Part shown: piece after piece, positions 23,401-35,400 of the stretch
How the letters are laid out: each line of letters starts with the position of its first letter
How positions within the stretch are numbered: the first letter of the stretch is position 1
Assembly: GCA_036417435.1 (NCBI GenBank)
Contig: CM070913.1
Coordinates: 16,646,680 to 16,710,679, forward strand
Direction: 5' to 3'
Source of the DNA: Inia geoffrensis
Taxonomy: Eukaryota; Chordata; Mammalia; Artiodactyla; Iniidae
Length of the DNA: 64,000 nucleotides
Position numbers and translations under genes: made by a program
The notes under the pieces: generated by a model
The model's input: the letters and a program-made list of their open reading frames with translations, nothing else
Told to the model about the DNA's origin: nothing
The model's database searches: none

Positions 23401-26400
23401 ACTCTTGTGGGGAAGGTGAAATGGATACAAATCAAAGGAGAGAAAAAAACTATAAAAAATTTCCAACAGTTAAAGACGATCAGTGCATTTTTAAATGGAT
23501 GATGATGGCTATTCAGTTGCTATCCCATGTTTTGATTCCGCTGAATATTTTAGGAAGTGTAACTTACTGCTGTTCCAATTCCCTGGAAACTAAGTCCTTA
23601 AGCGACTCTTTCAATTTGTAATAAAAATGTTTAGCTGTCTATTTAAAATTTTGGCAGGAGGTGCACGGCTTTTCAAAATTCTCCTAAGGGGGTGCACATG
23701 TTTTAAAGAAAGTTTGGGGACCCCTGCATGATCCGGTTCCCCCCTTAGTGGGCATGGGAACGTTCAAAAGGAGGAGCCTAGAGAAGAGCGCGTGGGCCGA
23801 GCTCTCACATTCCCCCGGAGGCGCACAACCTGCGGTCCGTTCCCAGGGAACCCTCTGCCTCCTCCAGCGCCCCCTGGTCCCGAAGAACGTCATGACTCAG
23901 GGAAGCCGTCTGAGAGGCCGCTTTGGCCTGGGGTACTTGCACGTCTTTGGGAGCGCCGCCAGACGCGGGACCCCAGCTCGTACCCGGGAGCCGGGCGCCG
24001 AAGCCGGGCGCGCACTCGGCGTTGCGGCGGCAGCAGCGGCAGTCCTCGCTCCAGTGGTACCCGGCGGTGCAGGCGCAGCGCCGCGGAGCCGTCCGGTTGC
24101 CGGGCTCCACGGCCACCAGGGCCTTGCCTGCGGGAGAGAAAGACAGGGCGGCGAGGCAGCGGGAGCAAGGGCGGATACACACCTTCCACCTCGTGCCACT
24201 CGCTCTCCAGCACCACCAGCCCCAAACCACCCAGACCGCCCCCCCTCCCCCCGCCCCCGGACGCAGCGCACGGATGAATCACTCAGGCTCAGGACGCCGG
24301 GATTCAGGAACTCCCAAGTTCCCCCTCACACTTCCTGTGCTGGCACTAAAACATCCCAGGTTTTGTTGTTTGTTTTTTTTTTTCTCTCCCTCTCGATAAT
24401 TAAGAGTCTTGTGGTTTTTGAAAAGTCAGTTTTCATGTTGGTAGGAAGATTAAGGCCTGGGGAGTTTCTGACCATTGACTATTTTGACGAATGCAAAATA
24501 ATCGACTTCACAGCTTCTTGAGTTTTAGTAAATTCAAATGTGATAAACATTCTTAACACCAATGCTAGATCAGACCTAAGAGAATTGGGTTTCTGGAGAC
24601 TGGGGATTCATCTTGGGATCCCGCAGGGCTGCAGGATTATTCAGAGTCCTGAAAACAGGCGTCACTGTGGGATTAGATACGGGCAAAGTAAGGAGGTTGG
24701 GCCTGGTGACATACTTGGAAATTAATCTCTCCCCCCAAACTTAGGATAACACGTTCGTTGTCTCTTTTCTCACAACACATAGCAAAGCACTCTCTCCTTA
24801 TCTCAAACCTCCTGGCCCTTTCCAGTTTTTGTGGAATAGAGGTAAATGCTCACACACAGTCGACCCTCATTATTCGCTGGTTCATATTGGCAATTTCGCC
24901 TACTAGTTAAAATTTAATCGTAACCCCCAAATCAATAAATAACTCCTGGTGCTTTTGCAGTTATTCTCCAACACATGCAGAACAGCGAAAATTTTGAGTC
25001 ACCGGCTGGACATGGATGTCCCCAGCCAAGGGCAAACGGGGTGACACTGCCTTCTAGTTTTAGCTGTCACACTGGAAACCAGAGTCCTTTTTGTGGTCTA
25101 TTTAGTGTCCTATTTTTGGCATTTTTGTGTTTTTTATTGGTGAGTTCACTGTTTAAAATGGCCCCCAAGCATAGGGCTGAAGTGCTGTCGAGTGGTTCTA
25201 AGTCCAAGAAGGCCATGATGTGTCTTCTAGAGAAAGTTCTTGCATTAGATAAACTTTGTTCAAGGCTGTTTATTGTGAGTTCATTGTTAATGAATCAAAA
25301 TATTTCTTAAATAAGGTGTCTTTAAACAGAAACACATACAAAATGAGGTTATGTTCACCCACCCAGGAGTGGTGGTTCAGTATTTGCTAGCTCAGTGTTT
25401 GTGGTGACTTTTTATAGAACATAACTACCATGAATAAGAAGAATTACCTGCACATACACATGCATACATGAAACAACACAATAACATTTATTTAAAACAG
25501 ACTTCCTACTCCTCCTATACATCCCCATCTCACCTGGATTGTCCAAACAGCCCTTGTACTTTATATTTCTGAATACTTATCAGAGTTTGTTATGGACTGA
25601 TGTTTGTGTCCTCTCAAAATTCATATGTTGAAATCCTAACCACCACCACCACCACCACCACCCCCGCCGCACTGTGATGATATTAGGAGGTGGGGGCTTT
25701 GGGAGATGATTAGGTCACGAGGGTGGCGCCCCCATGAACGGGATTAGTGTCCTTATAATAAGAGACGGCACAAAGCTTGCTTCCGCTCTCTCTCTGTTCG
25801 CCACGACGTGAGGACACAAGAAAGTGGCTGTCTTGAAACAAGGAATAGGGAACACACCAAGAGCCTCGCCATGCCGGCACCCTTATCTCAGACTTCCAGC
25901 CTACAGAACTGTTCTGTATATATATTTGTTGTTTAAGCCACTGAGTCTGTGGTATTCTGTTATAGTAGCCTGAACTGCCTAGGACAGAGTTCCAAGAGAA
26001 AACAAAGAAACCAGAAACCTGTTCCCTCTTTCACTGTCTCAAGTTATAACCAGCAGGGAGGGAATGCTTCCTGTTCCCATTCTTTCCAGACTAGAGCTGG
26101 GTGAACCTGAGAAGTCTCCACTCCCTTCTGTGTCCACTCTCCAAGGCCCAGGTCAGCTCTGAAGCACCAAGACCAACTTGCATAAACATGGACATACTGT
26201 CTGGAACATATGGACAAGTGTCATTTTCCTTGGAAAATTCGAATTCCAGTATCCCACTCAAAAGTAAGTGCACGTGGACTTCCCTGGTGGCGCAGTGGTT
26301 AAGAATCTGCCTGCCAATGCAGGGGACATGGGTTCGAGCCCTGGTCCAAGAAGATCCCACGTGCTGGGGAGCACCTAAGTCCGTGCCCCACAACTACTGA

Positions 26401-29400
26401 ACCTGTCCTCTAGAGCCCGCGAGCCACAACTACTGAAGTCCGCGCGCCTAGAGCCCATGCTCTGCAACAAGAGAAGCCACCACAATGAGAAGCCCGCGAA
26501 CCACAATGAAGAGTAGCCGCCGCTCGCTGCAACTAGAGAAAGCCTGTGTGAAGCAACGAAGACCCAACACAGCCAAAAATAAGTAAATTAAATTAAAAAA
26601 AAAAAAAAATATATATATATATAAAAGTAAGTGCATGTAAGCCTGTGTGGTTATGAACAATTTTGACATTTTTTTTTCTTTTTTTTTGCGGTACGCGGGC
26701 CTCTCACTGCTGTGGCCCCTCCCGTTGCGGAGCACAGGCTCCGGACGCGCAGGCCCAGCGGCCATGGCTCACGGGCCCAGCCGCTCCGCGGCCTGTGGGA
26801 TCTTCCCAGACCGGGGCACGAACCCGTGTCCCCTGCATCGGCCGGCGGACTCCCAACCACTGCGCCACCAGGGAAGCCCCCTTGACATATTTTTAAATAT
26901 CTTAATGTGCTAGGTTTGGGGCTTTAATCAATTTCGGCAGTAGACAGAGTGAATCTTTCTTTCCAAGAGATGGCAATGAGTCAAGCTCGTTACTAAGCAG
27001 TGGGAGAGAAAAAAGACTGGTCAGATGCTTCTGTTCAATGGAGTTTCCGTGTTACCTTCTCTGGACAAAGTCTGCCAGCTGTCTCTAACACTTTAGAAAA
27101 ATTACAATGTTTAGAAAAATGCTTATTTCCTAGTTCTGTCTACTGAAAAAACAAACAAATGAACCTATATACAGGGATCAATCCAGTAGCAATGAGCCTT
27201 CCCAGCACCCAGACTGAAGTTGCTAAATAAGATGTTCTGCTGAAAGCAGTGAGAAATCCTTGGAGAAATGGCTGATTCCAGCTTTAGGGCAGGAAACGTC
27301 CAAGGTGAGGCTGGGAGCAAGAGAGCTCAGAAGGACACTGGGGACCACATCGAAAGACTTGGGGGCCACCTGGGAGAGGTGAGATAATCCAAGCACCAGT
27401 AAAACTAGTAACCGCAATAGATTAAAACACCTCAAAGACGTAAATGCATGAGTTCATAATTTCATACAAATCCTTTGGAGACAACTTGGTGATCGAGTCA
27501 TTATTTTGAAAAGTGGTAAATATAGTTACAAGCATTCATTCTGCCTTTCCTGTATATACTGTACCTCAGGGTAACAACCTGTTGATGAGGGAAGTTTCTC
27601 TTTAGAAAGCATTCCAGCCAATAAAGGAAGACGGGATGATGGAATTAGAACATCACCTTTCTGCAGCCCCTAATGAAAATGGATCTAGGCCATGATCATC
27701 AACAGCTGCTAATATCACCCAAAAGAGAGAGAAGCAGCTACTCTGTGAGGACTGACATCACCACATTATGCTCACCTTTGAAGGAGTTTTGTCAAAAACA
27801 AAACAGAAAAACCCAGATTCTGATCAGCCTTCTAGATCTAATAACTCCTTTACAGGAAATATCGGAGATATAAATATTCAGATATATATATATATATCTG
27901 AATCAATTTGCTGTATAGCTGTATAGCTGAAACTAACACAACATTGTAAATCAACTGTACTTCAATAAAAACAAAACAAAACAAAACAATTCCAGAACAG
28001 AAGTTCTACATGAAGAATCTTAACACAATCCTTCTGGGATCCGAAGCACATCTTTCTGGGTGTCTGTGGTCAAAACTTCTTCCCATGTCCCCTAAAAGAG
28101 ACAGTATTGCTGTATCTAAAATGTATCTAAAAATATCATTTATCCACACAGCCCCCGACATGTCTGACTCACCTGTATCACAAACTTTATGCAGCAAGCA
28201 TTTATCTTCTTCATTCCAGGTGTCCAGGTATTCATCCGGGCCACAGGGCAGACAGACGCTTTCAGAGGTAGCAGTGCATTTGGAAGACAAGTACTTTCCT
28301 TAAATTAGAAGGGGAAACATGCACCAATCAAAAACACTTCCTCCCAAAAAAGCCAACAAATCAACAAAAATGCACCAATCTGGGAATTCCCTGGTGGTCC
28401 AGTGGTAAGGACTCTGTGCTTTCACTGCTGTTGGGCCCAGGCTCAATCCCTGGTCAGGGAACTAAGGTCCTGCAAGCCACGGGGTGTGGCCAAAAAAAAA
28501 GACAAAAAAAAAAAAAAACAAGCACCAATCTACTGGACCCCTTATGTGACCATGATCCCAGGACATCCCCCAAAGGTAGACTGATACATGAGATAAGACC
28601 ACATCTCACAGCGACGGCTCCTCAGGCCTCCCGGCTGGCTCAGATAACCTCTCCTGGGTTTGCTGTGCCTGCGTTCACGGCCGTCTTTTAGATCTTCTAA
28701 GTAAAAGACCACCCCTTCTACCCCAAACCTCTGCTGACTAAGGAAAAAAACTATGGTTTTCAAACTGGTGCCTGCATAACTTGAGGGGTTCCCTGGGGGC
28801 TAAGCAAGAGGAACTTCCTCTCCCCTCTCCCCTCCCATCTTCAAAACCCCTCTACTGTCAACCTGGATAGCTAACTTCTTTTGTCCCAAGTATACTGTGG
28901 GCTCACGGTTAACTTAGTTTGATCAGAGAGTAATACACACACACATGCGTGTATGAAAATCACTGGATCTTCATTCTACGAACCCAAAAAATATTTGTAG
29001 CTGAAATATCTAAAGGATCTTCTTATAAGGTAAGCACCTTTTCCTCAAAGTTCTCCTCCTCTCCCCAGAACAGTGAGTGAGTGAGGACCCTCTGGACTTG
29101 GGGCTTCACTGAAGCCACAGAAACACTTGGTCACCTTCTGGCAGAACAACTTTGGGGAAGTGGTGACCAGTCCGCCTTCTACCCCTCAGCAGGTATTGTG
29201 GGGAGGAGTTATAACAGGGTTTCGGCAATTTTTAGCAGTGATTCTAGGATAGATTACCACCCCCATCCTCCGCTAATTTCTGTGAAAGTAATACTTTTTT
29301 TTTTTTTTTTTTTGGCCACACCGCATGGCTTGCAGGATCTTAGTTCTCCCACCAGGAATCAAACCTGGGCCCTTGGCAGTGAAAGTGCCGAGTTCTAACC

Positions 29401-32400
29401 ACTGGACCGCCAGGGAATTTCGCAAAATAATACTTTCAAATAAGAGTTGTATCTCATATTTTGAGAGTTTGAATCACAAACTTCTAAAACAGAGTTTCAG
29501 AAACCATCTTGCCTTCTCAAAAAACAGCGTTTTAGAAAGCTGGTACTTAATTCATGTTCCAGCATGTACTTAATTCAAGTACCAGTTTCTGAAATTGCTC
29601 TTGATTTTTAAGTGATTTCATCTACTGAGAGAAAAGTTTTTGTCTTCAGAGTGACAAACACCACTACCTGCCACTGCCATAAAAAGCCTACCCAATTTCT
29701 TTTTCTTGCCTGGCAGGATAGAAATGGTTCCTTAGATTAAAAAAAGAACCCCACCCACTTTTGGAGTACAATGACAGGAGGTTTAGAAGTACAAACCTGG
29801 TTCACATTTGTTACAGCATCGTCCAAGGTGCTCATAATGCCTCTCGCTAGTACACGGAGAGGTGATCTGAAAAGTCACCTAAAGAGAAAATGCGCATCAG
29901 GTAGAGATTAGGCACAAGTTCTTTCTAGAGAAAACAGAAAGTGAATTACTGACTCACATTTCTGAAAAGTATAAGAAATCACCATAAACAGTCCTGAAAC
30001 TGCTCTGCATAATACCGCCCCCCTCCCAAAGATGTCGCTTTCCTATTCTAGCCCATTTCTCCCTAACAATGTACAAAACCAATGATTCTGGCACCCAAAT
30101 CCATTTAAGCATTTAAAACAATTTCGGTCATGCTCATGGTAATAGGCTGGATGAAAGGGAAATTTACAAATGGTACACAGAAGGTTGAAAACCGCTTTAC
30201 ACAACCCACGTACGAAATTGGTCCCACGTCTGTGTCATCACATGGTGGACAGTTTGCTCAGTCCACTTCGGTCATAAAACTGTAGAAGGACAGAATGGGG
30301 CCCCTTAACGTGTCTTATACCAGGGGAGGCCAGCTGTGGTCTGACAACCTAGCTCTGATTTTAAAAAGATGCTTAACACCGCTTATCTTTTAAAATTTTA
30401 AACATGCAGAGAATCTGAAAAAGTGGGACAGCAAGGGGTTACAGGAAGCCTTCTGGCTTACAGCCAGGAGCCCTGACCGCCCGCCCACCCGCTGGCTGAG
30501 GGATCCCCGACAAGCTGCTCCAGCTCTTTGAACCTTGTCTCCTTTCTGAATGATTCTAATACCAATACTAATTTCCAAGTCTGCTCATCTAAGCAGAACA
30601 AAACAAAAAGCAAAGTCCCCTACAATCACTCAGATTCTTATCAGTTTGCCACAAAAAAGCTCTTTTCTTTATCAGCTTTCTCAGTGTCAGAAAAAAAAAA
30701 CCACACACTCCTGTTGACAGGCAGGCAGTGGAGCGATGAACTGAACAATGAAGTGGAAGCATTGGGCTCAGCTGCACAGACTTCACACTGTGTGTACCAA
30801 GGGTCCGGCTCCTGCTGGGTCCCGGAGATCCAGTTACAACCTTGCCCTCAAGGGACTTCCGCACACCAGGGGGTGTGCTATGATGGAGCCAGGTGGGGCC
30901 CTCCCTCAGCTGAAGGCCAGGGGAGGTGTCCCAAGGAGTGTGACAAGTGAGCACAGGTTGGCAGGATAAAAAAGAACTCAGCCAGATGAGGAAAAAGGAA
31001 CTGGCCCGTGGAAGTGGAGGGCAGGGCAAGGAAGCCATCTTTGGCAGAGTATGAGATGTTCAAACAGGGATACTGAGGCCTGAAGTGGCATGTCGGGTGG
31101 GGCTGGCAGTGGAGATGATCAGCAGAGTCCCGGGAGACGAGACCAAGAACAGTCAGAGCAATCAGAGGGCTTCACCTGCCTATTCAAGAGCTTGGATGGG
31201 AGGTGTAGAAATAGTGTAGCTCGGAAGAAGTGGTGCATCCTCACGGTGCCTCAGTTATGATGAAAGTTTTCTAGAGAGAGCACCACACCCGGAAAAACCC
31301 AGGCTAGCTGAGTAGGGTATGCAGGATGCCCCCAGTATGGACCTCTCCCACCTCCCCCAGGCCAGGTAAAGGGCTTCCAGGAGGGTTGGGGCCAGGGACA
31401 GTTACTCTGAGGCTGATGAGAATGTCAAATGTGCTTCTGGAGCCAGGTATGCCAGGAAGGTTGTGTTCGGACTTGCTTCCGAGACCTGTCTAACACTCTC
31501 TGTGGACCCCTGATAACATGGATTGATGTTCCCCGAGCATTCACCACATGACAGGGTCTGGTGGACAGTGCAGTGAGCCCACTGAACATTAGGAAGAATG
31601 ATGAATCACCCCACCTCTCCTTTCGGGTCTCTTTTTCTCTTTGTTTTTATAGGAATCTGTTTCTCTGCGCCTGGCACGGTAATGTCTGCACACAGAAGAA
31701 AGGTGCACAGAGGCAAGACGGTGAAGCTGAATTCGGTCAATGCAACTTTTGTCTCACAAACAGGATTTGTCTGAGCCTGATGGTACGTGAGTGCGCCTGC
31801 GATGCTGATGACAAAGGCAAGCAAGAGAAATGTGTGGTTGGAGATAAAGGTCGATTTCTTCTGACCCATAAGAACGCTGCAAGAGTCTCTGTAAGATAAG
31901 CACAGACTTTGTCTGTGTTACACACACAGCTTTTTAGGGGAATTTGGTAAAAGGACTCCCCCCCAAGCAGCAGCTTAGAAGCTCTGTCAGGTGCTACAGG
32001 CTGTGCCCTGGGCTCCAAATCCTGGTACCTGGTGAGCATCATTGACCTGAATATGTGGACAATTTGTTTACACGTTTAGGAGAGTGGCAGTGATTCATTC
32101 AACCCATCCACTGTCTAACCCAGGAGTGTAATACCTCCTAGCAAAAATGGGGAAGCTACTGATTCCAGAGGTAACCAGATGTCTTAGCTCTTAAACAGAG
32201 TTTCACAGATTATTCCTTAGAATCTATATCTGTCTCCTAAGCTTACTGTGACATTACACCTGGACATGTCTTCTCTTTTAAAAATGGAGATATCATTCAC
32301 ATACCATGAAACTCACCCTTTCAAAGGGTGCAATTCAGTGTTTTGTTTTGTTTTGTATATTCACAAAGTTGTGCAACCACCGCTGCTAACTCCAGAACAC

Positions 32401-35400
32401 CTTCATCATTCCAAAACTGATGTCTGCTTGACACAGCTCTAGGATTACAGACCTTTTAAATTGCATAAGCAATTCTGCTACTGGGAGAATTGGCTATGGT
32501 GAGGCAGAAAATTATGGAATTAATCTAATTTAAGGTATAGCTTAAACTGAACCCTACTTTATTCTTGAGTTACATCAGATACTTTGCAGTACACCTTCAA
32601 ACCTTCAAAATGGCAATAAATATACAACTCAAAAGGCAACACACAGGGCTTCCCTGGTGGTGCAGTGGTTGAGAGTCCGCCTGCCGATGCAGGGGACACG
32701 GGTTCGTGCCCCGGTCCGGGAAGATCCCACATGCCACGGAGCGGCTGGGCCCGTGAGCCATGGCCGCTGAGCCTGCGCGTCCGGAGCCTGTGCTTCGCAA
32801 TGGGAGAGGCCACGACAGTGAGAGGCCCGTGTACCGCAAAAAAAAAAAAAAAAAAAAAAAGGCAACATACATACATAGATATGGTTAAGGAAATGTGGTT
32901 TGCGGGTAAATAAAAAGAATCCGGAGAACTCTCTGTGGGAGGCCTGCACCTTCAGAAGGCAAGATGTGCCTTTGTTGTTTCTTTCCCGCTCTTGTCCCGC
33001 CTCTCTGCTTCTACTTTTCCCCCACTGGCAGAGCTGCAGCTCTAGGATGACCCTCTTATTAGAGGATCTGCAGCTCCCCGGACCTCACACCGCATGTAAA
33101 GCTTGCCCTGTGCTGGTCTCTGATCCCGAACTCCACGTCCAGGAACCCTGTGGTTTGCTCTCTGCACTGCAGTCCCCGCATTTGTAACTATTAGGAAACC
33201 CAGATCTTGGACACCCTGGCCTGTCACCTTTTGCTGATCCCCTGTAGACTTGTCCCTCCATGCTACAGGCCAGAAGGGCTCTGCCTGCCTGCCTGCCTCC
33301 TGGATCCCAAGTCCCCACGTCCAACCTTCTTGGGCTCGGTTTCCGGTTAGCCTGAGCTGGATCTCCTTGACACCAGCCTCCCTCAGTCTGGATGGCCTGG
33401 CAAATACATCCCCAGACTGGAGTTTTTTTGATGTGAATGAACGGATGCCCTTCAGCGCCTCCCAGTCTGACCCCTTCTTTTTCTTTTTTAACATGTTTAT
33501 TGGAGTATAATTGCTTTACAATGGTGTGTTAGTTTCTGCTGTATAACAAAGTGAATCAGCTATACATATACGCATATCCCCATATCCCCTCCCTCTTACG
33601 TCTCCCTCCCACCCTCCCTATCCCACCCCACTAGGTGGTCACAAAGCACCGAGCTGATCTCCCTGTGCTATGTGGCTGCTTCCCATTAGCTATCTATTTT
33701 ACATTTGGTAGAGCATGTATGTCCATGCCACTCTCTCACTTCGTCCCAGCTTACCCTTCCCCCTCCCCGTGTCCTCAAGTTCATTCTCTACGTCTGCATT
33801 TTTATTCCTGTCCTGCCCCTAGGTTCTTCAGAACCATTTTTTTTTAGATTCAATATATATATGTGTTAGCATATGGTATGACCCCTTCTTTTTCCTACAG
33901 ATTCTAGCTCTGACATGTCCCATCTCAACAGCCGCTGGGAGAGCCTCCAGGCTGCTCAAGCCCCTCCTGGTCCTCTGGCCCTTCCCTCCCAACAGCTCAG
34001 AATTTGGGCCTGACTCTAGCCCCCAAGACCAAGCTCCCAACGGTTATGATGTAGTAGCTCTTATTATTCGTAGCAATCCTAGTAAGGTGGTAATTTGATA
34101 AAAACATGTTCCTGCTTCAGTGTTTTGGAAGCAACCTCCCAGGGAACGGGGGGATTCAGCACAAGGCTACAGGTTTTCAGTTCATCGGGTGATTTTGTCA
34201 ACCACCTCCAGTCTCCTCTCTTTGCCCAAGATGTAGCAACAGAAGGCTTTTGGGAACCGAGCTGAGACGTACAAACTTTTGAGTTACCTACGTTTTTGTC
34301 TAGTTTGCTTTCAGGATTGACTTGTCTCCCTCTAAAACAACAGAGCTTCGGAACCATCGTTGTTTTCATTCAGCAAATAAAGCAGAACCACTTCTAAAAT
34401 ATCTACTGATTGAATAAAGAATACAGTCACATGCATTCAAAATCAGGTCTGTCGCAGCACTTGTGTTTTGGGGAATACGATTTGATTCATGCATGGTACT
34501 TACAAGTCTCGTAAAAAACCAGCCACGTCCTACCACAGTTCTTAATCAGTAAACTACAAAAGTAATGTTTGGCCCACAGAGTTTACATCGACTAACTTCT
34601 GCTTTCTAACAGACTTCCCCTGAATGTATAAGAAACACTAGAGTCTGTTTGTAGCAAATATCCTTCACGTCCCCGGCCGTTCCTTTCCCCCCATATGAAT
34701 TCCTTGGAAAGTCTAAATAAAGGAGTTAAAATGGCAAGACAATACATCTGATTTATTGGCCATCTGTTGCCTCACTTTCTTGTGTGTTTTGTGTCATGTG
34801 TGTATTTGTTTCAGGGCATACGGGCTGGTATTTAATTTTAACGGCTGACAAACTCTTCTGGAATAAGCATGTCCACAGTCTGTGCAAGGCTTTGGGAGGC
34901 CGGAGGGAGATAATAAATTGTACATCAAAATTGTCTTTATAAAGCTCCATGGATTTATTTCCCAATGTAATGCCATGTTGGGTCTAATCCTGAGAAACCC
35001 CAAGCTCAAGAAACAAAACATTTCTATGAGCTGAGCTGCACTGACCGGAGGATCTGTATTCAGAATCCTGCAGGGAAGGTTGACTTAAATATTTATTTTT
35101 CGAGCTGTTAATCAACCCAATGGTAGTGAAAGCCATTATGAATACTAAAATTACTTTTCTGCTCTACTAAAAATTCATGCCGACATATAACAAAACAGAA
35201 AAAAGCTTGGCTCCTTCTGTCAAACCAAGGGGAAAAGAACCCAACCCAGAAGAACAAATGAGGGATTTTCCATCGATTTCATTTTATAAAATATCACCCA
35301 TGACTATACTTGATAATTTGGCTATAAATTAAGTAAAGATGGTATCAAATTTCTGAATGTTACAGTCAACTGAAAGATGTGGTTTTTCTTAAGAGAGAAA

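Larger units (their letters stand above)
20868..23983 (-). other. TNFRSF11A intron 4
   Basis: The intron contains a CHR-2 SINE (21582-21791) and a poly(A)/poly(T) pair near 22851-22905. The stretches 20880-21570, 21800-22850 and 22920-23780 hold no gene or repeat I can name with confidence. Confidence 0.85.
24128..28172 (-). other. TNFRSF11A intron 3
   Basis: The intron contains a Tigger-type DNA transposon remnant, a solo MaLR LTR, two CHR-2 SINEs and an L1 tail. The stretches 24290-24855 and 26890-27890 hold nothing else recognisable. Confidence 0.85.

Noticed and set aside
23748..24521. 257-codon plus-strand open frame across exon 4
   Set aside because: It overlaps the true minus-strand exon 4 and owes its length to high GC content; no domain is visible.
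31606..31869. Minus-strand frame with a hydrophobic stretch resembling a membrane segment
   Set aside because: No homologue recognised, no splice or promoter context; the hydrophobic run fits chance T-rich coding.
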